The notes under the pieces are model-generated. The model had not been told where the DNA came from. It saw only the letters and a program-made list of their open reading frames with translations, and searched no databases. Position numbers and translations under genes: made by a program. From Myxococcales bacterium (GTDB lineage: Bacteria; Myxococcota_A; Polyangia; Polyangiales; Polyangiaceae), in assembly GCA_025355005.1 (NCBI GenBank), contig JANXLV010000259.1:1-42407 (forward strand): a stretch of DNA of 42,407 nucleotides, in the 5' to 3' direction. Every line of letters starts with the position of its first letter. Positions within the stretch are counted from its first letter, which is position 1. Of the stretch, positions 22,909-31,333 are shown piece by piece.

Positions 22909-23573
22909 GCACGCATGGTGGCGAGTGACTCGTCGAACGCAGCCTCCACGCGCCGCGTGAGCCAGTTGGGCAGCGATGTGATCTTCATGATGACGCCGTC
23001 GATGATCTGCGTGAGCTGATCGCGCAGGTCCTCGGCTGCGACCGGCCGCGGGTCGCGATGCTGAGACGTGTCGGCAGTGAAGGCCAGGACGATCGCCTGT
23101 TCGATGGCGCGGCGCACCCGGCGTGCCTCCTCCACATTGATGCGGATGGAGCGATCGCTCCGCGAGATCTCCAGGTAGCGCTCGAAGAGGTGCCCGAGCA
23201 GGAACGTGGACACGGCGCTGCGCACCGGCGGGAAGATGCCGAACGGACCAAAGCGCGAGAGCAGCTGACCGGCGGCGAAGCGAATGCCGTTCTCCAGCAG
23301 ACCGCGCGGGCCGTCCACCCCCGAGGGCTCGGAGAGGATCGCGCGCGCCTCGGTGGACAGTGAGAGCCCGTGACGCATCGCGATCTCGTGCACCATCGCG
23401 CCGCGAATGCGCCGCAGCGCCACGTCGGGCAGCCACGGCAGCGGCACCACGCTGGCAACACCGCCAAGCGCCGTGTACGCGCCGATGCGTCCACCTTCCA
23501 TGTCCGGACGGGCCAGTGTGCCCGAGCCCTGACTCGTCACCATCTCGTCTTCGCTCTTGTTCTGGATTGCCAC
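22905..23573 (-). CDS. Protein of unknown function coupled to proB
   Basis: 222 aa from GTG 23573, which lies 5 nt after the ABC-like gene; ATG 23543 and ATG 23630 are alternatives. No signal peptide is visible. A hydrophobic stretch (YTALGGVASVVPLPWLPDVALRRIRGAMVHEIAMRHGLSLS) is reminiscent of the membrane-associated region of DUF697-type proteins, and LENGIRFAAGQLLSRFGPFGIFPPVRSAVSTFLLGHLFERYL may be a second membrane-associated part. The C-terminal half is helical. Its stop overlaps the proB start by 4 nt. Being sandwiched between a dead ABC ATPase and proB suggests co-expression, but no function can be assigned. Confidence 0.65.
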   Translation of the reverse strand: MAIQNKSEDEMVTSQGSGTLARPDMEGGRIGAYTALGGVASVVPLPWLPDVALRRIRGAMVHEIAMRHGLSLSTEARAILSEPSGVDGPRGLLENGIRFAAGQLLSRFGPFGIFPPVRSAVSTFLLGHLFERYLEISRSDRSIRINVEEARRVRRAIEQAIVLAFTADTSQHRDPRPVAAEDLRDQLTQIIDGVIMKITSLPNWLTRRVEAAFDESLATMRA

Positions 23574-23578
23574 GGTCC

Positions 23579-24460
23579 TCACTTTAGCGCGCCAGAGGCC
23601 ACGAGCACCGGGGAAAGCTCGGTGACACACGTGCCCGCCTCTTCCGCCAGGGCGAACGCGGCGTGCGTACCCGTGTCGTTCGGGAGAGTGACGCGAAGAT
23701 ACGAAGGGCCCAGCGACTCGGGCTTCCAGCCGCGCGCCGCGCTTCGCTCCACGAACGCAGCGGCATCGCTCGACAGGCGCACGAAGAAGGTCCGCTTCGC
23801 CAGCGCGAGCTCCGCCGGCGCTCCCTCCGCGATGAGCGTTCCGCCCGAGAAAACGAGGACGTGGTCGAACGCGCCGCCCACCGACGGCATCTGCCTGCCG
23901 CGAAAGACGAGATGGTCCTTGTCGGCAATGGCCTTCTCCACGGTGAGCACGAAGCCACGCGCGGCCTCGCTGTCCAGGTCCTCTTCCGGATCGGACAGGA
24001 CGAGCGTGTCAGCGCCCGTCGCGAGCGCAGCAGCGAGGTGCGTGCCGCGCCGGACCATCGCGCTCGCCTTCTCCAGCTTCGTCTTGCGGAACGCCTCGAG
24101 CTTCATTCGCGTCAGCGCTTCCAGAACGAGCGCCTCGCGCCGATCCTTTTCGGTGCCTGCGAGCTCCGCGCTCGCGTGCAGGTGATCCTCGACGGTGCGC
24201 GAGCTCTCCAGGAGGTCGGTGAAAAATGCTGTGGCGAGCTCACCTCGCTCGAGGAGCCCGCGCGGACGAGAGCCGCGGATGCGAAGCTGGCCGCGCGACG
24301 GCAGAAGCTGTCCGGCCGCAGCAAGCAAGAGCGCGCGCGGGGCGCCGAGCAGGCATACCCGTGAAGCGTCGCCAGCGACCGTGAGCGTGAGCCCGTCCAC
24401 TTCCGGCGCAAAAAGGCGGTCCACTCGCACGTCCGAGCAGTGGAACAGGGGTTCCGTCAC
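23579..24460 (-). CDS. Degenerate ABC-type ATP-binding protein
   Basis: 293 aa. The fold order of an ABC ATPase is readable: an N-terminal beta region (LTLTVAGDASRVCLLGAP), a helical middle, and a Walker B-like block TLVLSDPEEDLDSEAARGF matching 'LLLDEPTSGLD'. It then has a switch-like segment LVFRGRQM and the typical end FDHVLVFSGGTLIAEGAPAEL. The Walker A loop GxxGxGK[ST] is replaced by LGAPRALLLAAAG, with neither Lys nor Ser/Thr. The LSGGQ signature is also missing (KASAMVRRGTHLAAAL), so ATP hydrolysis is unlikely. A further ~70-residue C-terminal domain follows. It begins the four-gene minus-strand operon with the unknown gene, proB and the zinc-finger membrane protein. Confidence 0.75.
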   Translation of the reverse strand: MTEPLFHCSDVRVDRLFAPEVDGLTLTVAGDASRVCLLGAPRALLLAAAGQLLPSRGQLRIRGSRPRGLLERGELATAFFTDLLESSRTVEDHLHASAELAGTEKDRREALVLEALTRMKLEAFRKTKLEKASAMVRRGTHLAAALATGADTLVLSDPEEDLDSEAARGFVLTVEKAIADKDHLVFRGRQMPSVGGAFDHVLVFSGGTLIAEGAPAELALAKRTFFVRLSSDAAAFVERSAARGWKPESLGPSYLRVTLPNDTGTHAAFALAEEAGTCVTELSPVLVASGALK

Positions 24461-24478
24461 GGCCCGAGACTACCAGGT

Positions 24479-24507
24479 TTGACCATCGGGGCCTTCATCT
24501 CTATCCA
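24479..24507 (+). promoter_or_regulatory. Possible sigma-70 promoter for the second kinase gene
   Basis: TTGACC (24479-24484), a 17-nt spacer, then TATCCA (24502-24507). The expected transcription start is about 7 nt before GTG 24521. The -35 matches 5/6, the -10 only 3/6. Confidence 0.3.
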
Positions 24508-24520
24508 TGGTGGGATCACC

Positions 24521-25687
24521 GTGGCGAACGAAGAGCTCTCTCCTGGCATGACGCTCTCATCGCGCTACCGCATTGGCGCGGTGCTGGGGCGCGGTGCGAT
24601 GGGCGTGGTCTACGACGCCTCGCGCTTGCTGGACGGCGCCCGCGTCGCTGTGAAGGTGCTCAACGACCAGACGCGCGCGAACCCGAGCGCCATGCAGCGC
24701 TTCGAGCGTGAGGCGCAGGCTGCGTCACGGCTCGGCCATCCCGGGATCGTGAAGATCTTCGACTTCCAGAAGGAGCCGCACGAGCCCGCGTATCTCGTGA
24801 TGGAGTTCCTGGAGGGGCACTCGCTCGGTCGTGAGATCGAGGAGGCTGGGCCGCTGCCGCTGCCACGGATCGCACGGATCGCGAGCGATCTGCTCACCGC
24901 GCTCTCCGCTGCGCATCGTGCGGGCCTGGTGCATCGCGACATCAAGCCCGACAACATCGTCCTGCTCACGGGCGTGAACGCGCCGTTCAGCTGCAAGCTG
25001 GTCGACTTCGGCGTGGTGAAGGTGGCAGGGCAAGCGCTGACGCAGGCGGGCCAGGTGATCGGCACGCCGGCGTACATGTCTCCGGAGCAGTGGCAGGGCG
25101 CGGCGGTCGATCCGCGCTCCGACATCTACGCGCTCGGCGGATGCTTGTATCATGCAATCATGGGCCGCACGGCGGTGACCAGCGTGGAGGAGGCCGTGCA
25201 ACCTGGCTTCTGCGCGCAGCGAGCCCGCGCGATGCCGCACGAGAATCCGGCTGTCCCGCAGGAGCTCGCGGAGGTGCTCGCAAAGGCGCTGGAGCCTTTC
25301 CCCACGTCGCGGTTCGCGTCCGCGGACGAGATGTCCGTTGCGCTGGGACGCGCCATGTCGCGCACCGTGGTCACGAATCCGCCGCCCGCGCGCTCGAGCA
25401 ACAACCCGACCGTGCCGATTCCGAGCTACGTACCGCCAGCAGCCGTGCCAAGCTACGGGCCGAGAGCGGTCGTGCCGAGCTACGGACCGAGAGCGGTCGT
25501 GCCGAGCTACGGGCCACCCGGCGTCATCCAGAGCTATGCTGCGCCGCCGAATGCGTTCCCGCGTCCCATGCCGATGCCGGTCGCGGTGCCGTGGTGGAGA
25601 GGATCGATGGCGCGCAATGGCCTCCTCGCGGCGTTCCTCGTCGTGTTCGTCGCCTGGCTTCTGCCCCGCTGCTGGCTCCCTTTCTGA
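24521..25687 (+). CDS. Membrane-anchored Ser/Thr protein kinase with PSYGP repeats
   Basis: 388 aa from GTG 24521; an earlier ATG at 24440 would overlap the divergent gene. The kinase domain (about 15-285) has VLGRGAMGVVY, Lys45 in VAVKVL, HRDIKPDN (138-145), DFG (162-164) and GTPAYMSPEQ, so all catalytic residues are present. A Pro-rich linker contains three 9-residue repeats of VPSYGPRAV type. A C-terminal hydrophobic helix (GLLAAFLVVFVAWLLPRCW) should anchor it with the kinase in the cytoplasm and almost no external part. It therefore probably senses through partners rather than an external domain. The lone 60-bp upstream gap is shared with the ABC-like gene. Confidence 0.92.
   Translation: MANEELSPGMTLSSRYRIGAVLGRGAMGVVYDASRLLDGARVAVKVLNDQTRANPSAMQRFEREAQAASRLGHPGIVKIFDFQKEPHEPAYLVMEFLEGHSLGREIEEAGPLPLPRIARIASDLLTALSAAHRAGLVHRDIKPDNIVLLTGVNAPFSCKLVDFGVVKVAGQALTQAGQVIGTPAYMSPEQWQGAAVDPRSDIYALGGCLYHAIMGRTAVTSVEEAVQPGFCAQRARAMPHENPAVPQELAEVLAKALEPFPTSRFASADEMSVALGRAMSRTVVTNPPPARSSNNPTVPIPSYVPPAAVPSYGPRAVVPSYGPRAVVPSYGPPGVIQSYAAPPNAFPRPMPMPVAVPWWRGSMARNGLLAAFLVVFVAWLLPRCWLPF
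25445..25525 (+). repeat. Three 27-bp tandem repeats in the kinase linker
   Basis: Units at 25445-25471, 25472-25498 and 25499-25525 encode VPSYGPRAV, VPSYGPRAV and VPSYGPPGV. Near-identity at the DNA level points to recent duplication. Confidence 0.85.
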
Positions 25688-25690
25688 GCT

Positions 25691-26458
25691 CTAGAGCGGT
25701 TGCGTCGCGGCGCCTAGAACTCGCATGGTGGACGTGTCTTCGACGAAGGCGACGACGCGCGCGCCGTCACGTGGCATCCCATCGGGGAGCGTGAGCTTCA
25801 CGCGGACCTTTGGATCTGCGCCCTTCGTTGCGACCTCGAAGGCGCGGACGACGTTCGTGTGCGTGAGCCGCCGTCCGCTGTTCTCGCCGCGTGTCACCGA
25901 TACTTCTGCACGAGCCTGCGTGAGCGCGACCACCACCTCGGTGCCTGGGCCCAGCGCGGATGACGACACGTCCACGAGCACGCTCTTGCCTTCCACTTGC
26001 GCGGAGAGCGTGACGGGAGACTTGGGGGCGCGCGCGGCCTCCTTGATCTGTGCGTCGAGCGCGCTCCTGTCGCTGCCGACTAGCTCCGTGCGTCCGTCGA
26101 CGAACGCTTGCGGTGTGTACACACGCGAGCCGAGCGCGCGCGCGAGCTGCTGCTGACGTCGGCTGTTCGCGGCCGACGAATATGGGTCGGCCCAGCCGAT
26201 GTAGTTCCAGTAGTCCACGTGGAACGAGAGGGGCACGATCGCGACTCCATCCTTTTGCGGCGCGTCGGCGAGCGTCGTCAACGCGGCGTCCGCGGACGGA
26301 CACGACGAGCAACCTTCGGACGTGTAGAGCGCGACAACCACGGGACCACTGCTGGCACCGGGCGGCCTCGCTACCTCAGCGCTTGCCTCGCGCGAGCACT
26401 GCGAGAGGGAGAGCAGCAACAGCGAGAGCACCGGGATCATGGCTCGCAGCTCGGACAT
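25691..26458 (-). CDS. DUF1223 family thioredoxin-like secreted protein
   Basis: 255 aa from ATG 26458 (MSELRAMIPVLSLLLL); ATG 26440 is an alternative, and the open frame reaching 26617 looks non-coding. A hydrophobic leader ends near Cys21 (LSQC, a poor lipobox). The DUF1223 hallmark ALYTSEGCSSCPSAD gives a CxxC pair in thioredoxin context, followed by VPLSFHVDYWNYIGWADPYSS and the YTPQAFVDGR motif that precedes a beta-rich C-terminal half. Family members are secreted, of unclear role, perhaps thiol redox. The stop lies 3 nt from the convergent kinase stop. Confidence 0.88.
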   Translation of the reverse strand: MSELRAMIPVLSLLLLSLSQCSREASAEVARPPGASSGPVVVALYTSEGCSSCPSADAALTTLADAPQKDGVAIVPLSFHVDYWNYIGWADPYSSAANSRRQQQLARALGSRVYTPQAFVDGRTELVGSDRSALDAQIKEAARAPKSPVTLSAQVEGKSVLVDVSSSALGPGTEVVVALTQARAEVSVTRGENSGRRLTHTNVVRAFEVATKGADPKVRVKLTLPDGMPRDGARVVAFVEDTSTMRVLGAATQPL

Positions 26459-26563
26459 GGGATGACTACGCACGATGCGCGTGACGGTTACGCTCCGCCG
26501 CGAGCACCGAAAAAAACCAGGCTTTGACGGAGGGTCCGCCCAGTGTAACATTTTCGGACACTC

Positions 26564-28834
26564 ATGGCCCACCGCCGCTCCGAGCCGTCCCCGCGCAGAG
26601 GCGAGCTCCCCAGACACTCCGCGCTCGATCTCGTCACCCAGGCCGAGGCCGCGTTCGAGGCGGGCGACGTGGAAGGCGCACTCGCGCTGTCCGCGCGAAG
26701 CGTGGAGGTCGCCGACAAGAGGCCGGACGGATCAGCCCGCAGCCAGTCGCGTCGCATCATGGCCCGCGTGCACCTCCACACTGGCGCCGCCGATCGCGCG
26801 CAGGAGCTCACGGAGGAGGCGCGTCGCATCAGTCTTGCGGCGCGTGACCGTGGTGAAGAGGCGCTCTCCGAGCTGGGGCTGTCGGAGATCATGCGGGCGC
26901 GTGGCGACTACGCCCATGCGCTCCGTCATGCAGTGCGCGCGGAGGCACGGGCTGCGCGCTCCGGGGACACGGAGACGAAGCGCATCGTGAGGTCCGAGTA
27001 CGCGCTGCTCCTCTCTCGCGTGGGCGACGCCGAGCGCGCGCACGAGCTCTTCGACGAGGTGCTTGCCGCTGGACCATTTCGCTCGCCCTATCGCGCGCTG
27101 CGCACGCTGTACAACGCAGCCACCGCCGATCGCATGGCGGGCCGCTTCATCGCCGCGTTCGAGCGCCTGGATCTGGCGGACGAGATGGCGCGCACGCACG
27201 GCCTGTCCGCCGACGAGTTCCTGAGAGCCACTGCGCGCGCGCAGACCTACTTCGACGTGGGCGCGCTGAAGGAGGCAGCACGCGAGGCCGAGAAGGTGGA
27301 GCTGGCCGCTGGTGCGCCGGCGTGGCAGAAGGCGCAGCTCGCGGCGCTCCGCTCACTCATCCGACTCACGATGGGGGCGCGGCCCGAGTCGGTGGAGAAG
27401 AGCCTGGAGCACGTGAAGGTGGAGGGCCTCGAGCAGCCCACGCGCTTCGCCGTGGAGCGCGTGCGTGCGCTCGCGCTGCTGGCTCGAGGGAACCGGCTCG
27501 AGGCGGAGCGTGTCTCGGTGTCGCTGATGACGCTCGCCGCAAAGGGCGGAACACGGGGCATTGCCGCGCAGGCGCTCGCCGTGGCCGCGCGGGCCGGCAA
27601 TCGCGAGGCATGGTTGCTCCGATGGCTTGGCGCGCTCGCGCTCACTTCGGGCGGGGTGGCAGCGCGGCTCGAGCACGAGGCGATGGCAGCGCTGGTCGAC
27701 GAGCCTGAGCCCATCGGCGGCCTGGCACGCAGTGCGCTCTCGGCACTTCGCGCTCGTCTTCTTGCGCGCTGTCCGGCGCAGTATCGCGCGGGCCTCAAGG
27801 CGTCCTTGCGTCAGGTGGAGACGCGCGTGCTCGCGCTGCGTGAGGCGCGCCACACGGAGTCCGCGCTCATGCTGGAGGTGCCCACGCTGCGCGCGAAGGA
27901 GGAGCTCGGCATCGCAGGCTCTTCACCCGCGCTCATCCGCGCGCTCGCGCTCACGTCACGCGCCGCGAGGAGCAACGCCAGCATCGTCATCAACGGCGAG
28001 ACGGGCTCCGGCAAGGAGCTCTTCGCGCAGCTGGTGCATCACATCTCGCCGCGCAAGAACGGGCCGTTCGTGGCGATCAACTGCGCCGCGATCCCGGAGC
28101 AACTCCTGGAGGCGGAGCTCTTCGGCTACGAGCGCGGAGCCTTCACCGGCGCCGATCGCGCACGCCGCGGTCTCTTCGTGGAAGCAGAGGGCGGCACGCT
28201 CTTCCTGGACGAGGTGGGCGAGATGAGCGCGTCGATGCAGGCGAAGCTCCTGCGCGTGCTCGAGGACGGCGAGGTGCGACCGATCGGCGGCACGAAGGAT
28301 CGCAAGGTCAACGTCCGCGTCGTGGCCGCGACACACCGTGACCTCTCCGCGCTCGTCGCGTCACGGACGTTCCGCGAAGACCTCTTCTACCGCCTCGCGG
28401 CCATCGTCGTGCAGGTGCCGCCGCTGCGCGACCGCATCGAGGACCTGCCGGCCATTGCACATGCGATCCTCGAGCGTGATCCGATGACGCGACACTTCCG
28501 GCTCGAGGTGCCGGCCATCGCCGCGCTCGCCGAGCACACGTGGCCAGGCAACGTGCGCGAGCTGTCGAACGTGCTGCGCGCCGCCGCTGCGATGGCGGAG
28601 GAGAACGTCATCGAGCGGCCCGCGCTGGAGGCCGCCATCTCCGCGCGTTCGGTCCGCGAAGGACAGAGCACGACCACCGTACGCGAGACCACGCTGTCCG
28701 CGCTCCGTCTGCGCCATCGCGCGGAGCTCCGCGAGCTGGTGGGGCGCGCGCTCCTCCACGCCCGGGGAAACAAGCTCCGTGCAGCGCAGGCGCTCGGCGT
28801 CAGCCGACAAGGTCTCTATCGCGTGCTCGAGTGA
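26564..28834 (+). CDS. Sigma-54-dependent transcriptional activator with helical-repeat sensor
   Basis: 756 aa. Residues 1-~430 are TPR-like helices (ALDLVTQAEAAFEAGDVEGALALSARSVE, DRAQELTEEARRISL and further units) and should be the signal-sensing part; no receiver or FHA domain is seen. The AAA+ domain (about 450-690) has Walker A GETGSGKE (478-485), the sigma-54 contact loop GAFTGA (525-530), Walker B GGTLFLDEVGE and an R-finger region. A Fis-type helix-turn-helix closes the protein (RAAQALGVSRQGLYRVL). It should drive ATP-dependent opening at -24/-12 promoters; the target genes are not shown by the sequence. It is divergent from the DUF1223 gene. Confidence 0.94.
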   Translation: MAHRRSEPSPRRGELPRHSALDLVTQAEAAFEAGDVEGALALSARSVEVADKRPDGSARSQSRRIMARVHLHTGAADRAQELTEEARRISLAARDRGEEALSELGLSEIMRARGDYAHALRHAVRAEARAARSGDTETKRIVRSEYALLLSRVGDAERAHELFDEVLAAGPFRSPYRALRTLYNAATADRMAGRFIAAFERLDLADEMARTHGLSADEFLRATARAQTYFDVGALKEAAREAEKVELAAGAPAWQKAQLAALRSLIRLTMGARPESVEKSLEHVKVEGLEQPTRFAVERVRALALLARGNRLEAERVSVSLMTLAAKGGTRGIAAQALAVAARAGNREAWLLRWLGALALTSGGVAARLEHEAMAALVDEPEPIGGLARSALSALRARLLARCPAQYRAGLKASLRQVETRVLALREARHTESALMLEVPTLRAKEELGIAGSSPALIRALALTSRAARSNASIVINGETGSGKELFAQLVHHISPRKNGPFVAINCAAIPEQLLEAELFGYERGAFTGADRARRGLFVEAEGGTLFLDEVGEMSASMQAKLLRVLEDGEVRPIGGTKDRKVNVRVVAATHRDLSALVASRTFREDLFYRLAAIVVQVPPLRDRIEDLPAIAHAILERDPMTRHFRLEVPAIAALAEHTWPGNVRELSNVLRAAAAMAEENVIERPALEAAISARSVREGQSTTTVRETTLSALRLRHRAELRELVGRALLHARGNKLRAAQALGVSRQGLYRVLE

Positions 28835-28960
28835 CGGCGTGTGCGCGGGTGCCGTGCGCCCGCATACCGGCGCACATGCACACCATGAAAACCCAGTGAG
28901 ATCGTTGCTCTCCGTGCGTGTCCCTCGTACCATTTCTCCAGGGGAACGAGGGAGCGCGAC

Positions 28961-29812
28961 ATGCACAAAACGCTAGGGGCGACCACACTCGCAATGACTG
29001 TATTCTGCACGTTCATCGGGGCGTGCGCCTCGGACAACGAACAGCAGTCGTCGCCGTTCGTGCTGGGCATGACGGACACGATGGCGCCCGCCGTGAATGA
29101 CGGCGAGACCCAGATCTACATCGTGCAGACGCCCGTTCCGCTTCCCGTGCGGCGCCCGACCGACGACGAACGCAAGGCGCTCGGCGATCAGGATCCGTAT
29201 CCGCGTCAGCCATTCTTCCTGGCCTCCGACGCGCGCATCACAGTGAAGTTCACGCTCTCGAACCTGAGCCCCGACAAGTCGGCGGTCGTCGAGCTGCTCA
29301 TGGATCCGTGGAACGAGTTCGTCCGCTACGTGCCCGGTCAGCAGGTCTCGGACGAGATGACCATCCCGAACCTCTCCGGCATCGACCGCTACTTCGTGCT
29401 GCAGCCGCTCCAGCGCATCGAAGGCATCATCACGCCCGACGACATGAACGAGCTCGCCATCGATCTCGCCACCGCCGAGGACATCGACAAGAACCCGGCG
29501 GACCCCAAGGGTGGCTTTGGTGGCCCCGTGCTCTTCAATCGGGCGTTCAACGTACAGAACCGCTCGAACCAGCCAGACCCGCTCATCTCGAGGTACGTCC
29601 CGCCGGTGATCGCCGGGCTCACCGGGTTCGACCTTGGCCTGCGCACCAACGCACCCGCCAAGATCGCCGTCGAGATCAGCCTCGACGTGACCGACCTCAA
29701 CGGCAAGCGCATCATCACGCCCGACAACACCACCGACAAGCCCATGTTCACGGCGAAAAATCCCCCAGGCACGGTGCTGTCGCCGCCTGCCGCGATGCCT
29801 CCCGCTCCGTGA
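28961..29812 (+). CDS. Lipoprotein of unknown function
   Basis: 283 aa. The leader ends with lipobox IGAC (Cys22). GAGGGAG about 8 nt upstream is a good ribosome-binding site. The mature part is beta-rich, for example ETQIYIVQTPVPLPV, ARITVKFTLSNLSPDKSAVVELLMDPWNEFVRY and PAKIAVEISLDVTDLNGKRI. It ends in a Pro/Ala tail. No known family was recognised. It lies 62 nt upstream of the outer-membrane barrel gene, so it may be the first gene of the envelope cluster or a separate unit, since a promoter-like sequence lies between them. Confidence 0.78.
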   Translation: MHKTLGATTLAMTVFCTFIGACASDNEQQSSPFVLGMTDTMAPAVNDGETQIYIVQTPVPLPVRRPTDDERKALGDQDPYPRQPFFLASDARITVKFTLSNLSPDKSAVVELLMDPWNEFVRYVPGQQVSDEMTIPNLSGIDRYFVLQPLQRIEGIITPDDMNELAIDLATAEDIDKNPADPKGGFGGPVLFNRAFNVQNRSNQPDPLISRYVPPVIAGLTGFDLGLRTNAPAKIAVEISLDVTDLNGKRIITPDNTTDKPMFTAKNPPGTVLSPPAAMPPAP

Positions 29813-29834
29813 TGGGCGCCGTGATGGTCTTGCA

Positions 29835-29863
29835 TTGACAGGTCGATTCACGCCCTGTTAGCT
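29835..29863 (+). promoter_or_regulatory. Possible sigma-70 promoter for the envelope cluster
   Basis: A perfect TTGACA (29835-29840), a 17-nt spacer, then TTAGCT (29858-29863, 3/6 to TATAAT). The start codon of the barrel gene follows at 29875, so the leader would be very short. Confidence 0.35.
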
Positions 29864-29874
29864 GCCAGTGCGCC

Positions 29875-30558
29875 ATGCGTCTTCGTGTTCAACGCTCGAT
29901 CGTCGTGGGCCTCATATCGAGCGCTGGAGCCGCAGCGTGGACCACCTGGGCGGAGCCTGCGCGTGCGCAGTGCGTGGACGAGGAGCTGAAGCAAGAGCTA
30001 GTCGGCGGGCGCCACTATCGCGGCGTGCAGGATCGCCTCTTCACGAAGGCCTTTCGCCACGAGATCTCCGGCATGGCGGGCTACTACGGCGCCGATCTCT
30101 ACTCGTCGAACTGGGTCCTCGGCGGCGCCTACACGTTCCACTTCTCCGAAGACCTCGGCCTCGAGGCAAGCGTGCAGTTTACACGCTTCCGCTCCGACAT
30201 CACCGACTCGTACGAGCGGCGCTACCCGCAGATCCAGATCGACGAGCGCACCGACAAACCGGGTCGGCTCTACTTCGGTCACCTCATCTGGTCGTTCGCA
30301 TACGGCAAATTTCGCTGGTTCGGTGGCTCCACGAACCGCTTCGATTTCAACGCCGCCGTGGGCGCTGGCATCACCGACGACACCACGTCGCGCGGGATCA
30401 CCGGCAGCTTCGGCCTGGGCACCAAGCTCTATTTCGGAAAGTATTTCGGCGTCCGCGCCGACGTCCGCGATCACATTCTGCGCGAGACGTTCGTGGGTGA
30501 AGACCACCTGGTGAACGACATCGTCGTCACGATAGGGCCCAGCATCTTCGTGCCCTGA
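29875..30558 (+). CDS. Myxobacterial outer-membrane beta-barrel protein
   Basis: 227 aa. A signal peptide (IVVGLISSAGAAAWTTWAEPARA) precedes a mature protein starting QCVDEELKQEL. Strands alternate polar and aromatic/hydrophobic residues, for example NWVLGGAYTFHFSEDLGLEASVQFTRF, RLYFGHLIWSFAYGKFRWF, GSFGLGTKLYFGKYFGVRADVRDH and DIVVTIGPSIFVP. This matches the small outer-membrane barrel family seen beside gliding and sporulation (Glt/Nfs-type) genes in myxobacteria. It probably is the outer-membrane element of the complex encoded downstream. Confidence 0.82.
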   Translation: MRLRVQRSIVVGLISSAGAAAWTTWAEPARAQCVDEELKQELVGGRHYRGVQDRLFTKAFRHEISGMAGYYGADLYSSNWVLGGAYTFHFSEDLGLEASVQFTRFRSDITDSYERRYPQIQIDERTDKPGRLYFGHLIWSFAYGKFRWFGGSTNRFDFNAAVGAGITDDTTSRGITGSFGLGTKLYFGKYFGVRADVRDHILRETFVGEDHLVNDIVVTIGPSIFVP

Positions 30559-30619
30559 ATCCACGATGTGGCTTGGCTCTCCCTGGAATTTCAGCGAGAA
30601 TCGCAGCGTGGTCGGAAAG

Positions 30620-31333
30620 ATGCGAATCGGGTTCGGCGTGGTCCTGTGCGTGGCCTTCGCGGGCGGCTCGCTCGCCCTTGCCCAGCCCAGGAAAGGTGGC
30701 AAGCCGCCCGTGCCGCCTCCAGCGGAGGCCGGTCTCGCCGACGGAGCCGCTCCGTTCTCGGAGGCCGGCGCCTCGAGCGAACCTGTCCGGACTGACTGGG
30801 ATGCATCCGCCAAGCTGTCGCCGCTCACGCCTGCACCGAACGAGTTCCCGCAGGGCAGCGTGGATGGCGGCGCGGCACCGCCTGACTACGACAAGCTGAT
30901 CGCCGACGTCGCGGCGCTTCGTGGTCGCGTTGCCACGCTCTCGGATGGGCTCTTTCGCTCGCGCCTCGCGATCGCCATCGAGACCGACGGCGACAAGATG
31001 ACGCTCTCCAAGCTCACCGTCAGCGTCGACGACGGCGTCGTGTTCACGTCGCCCAGCTTCCACGCGGACGACTTCACGCCTGTCTTCGAGCACGCCATCG
31101 CGCCCGGCAAGCACGCGATCACCGTGGAAGCAGAGCGCACGTACTCGAAGGACGAGACGTGGAAGACCATCGACCGCACGCGCTTCACCGTCGAGGTTCC
31201 GAAGGATCAACGGCTCGCCGTGGAGGTCCGCATCGGCGACGACTCGTCGATGGGCGCGGATTTTCCCGGCGATCGTGCCGGCAAGTACGACCTCCGGTTT
31301 CGCGTGAAGGCCGTCACCAAGGGCGGGAAGTGA
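30620..31333 (+). CDS. Secreted protein of the gliding-type cluster
   Basis: 237 aa from ATG 30620, which puts a signal peptide (VVLCVAFAGGSLALA) at the N-terminus; GGAAAG lies just upstream, and the open frame from 30566 is an alternative. A Pro/Ala/Gly linker and a short coiled region (DKLIADVAALRGRVATLSDGLF) precede a beta-sandwich-like part with ITVEAERTYSKDE and KYDLRFRVKAVTKG. Its stop overlaps the next gene (GTGA). No recognised family. Operon position suggests a periplasmic part of the same envelope machine. Confidence 0.72.
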   Translation: MRIGFGVVLCVAFAGGSLALAQPRKGGKPPVPPPAEAGLADGAAPFSEAGASSEPVRTDWDASAKLSPLTPAPNEFPQGSVDGGAAPPDYDKLIADVAALRGRVATLSDGLFRSRLAIAIETDGDKMTLSKLTVSVDDGVVFTSPSFHADDFTPVFEHAIAPGKHAITVEAERTYSKDETWKTIDRTRFTVEVPKDQRLAVEVRIGDDSSMGADFPGDRAGKYDLRFRVKAVTKGGK

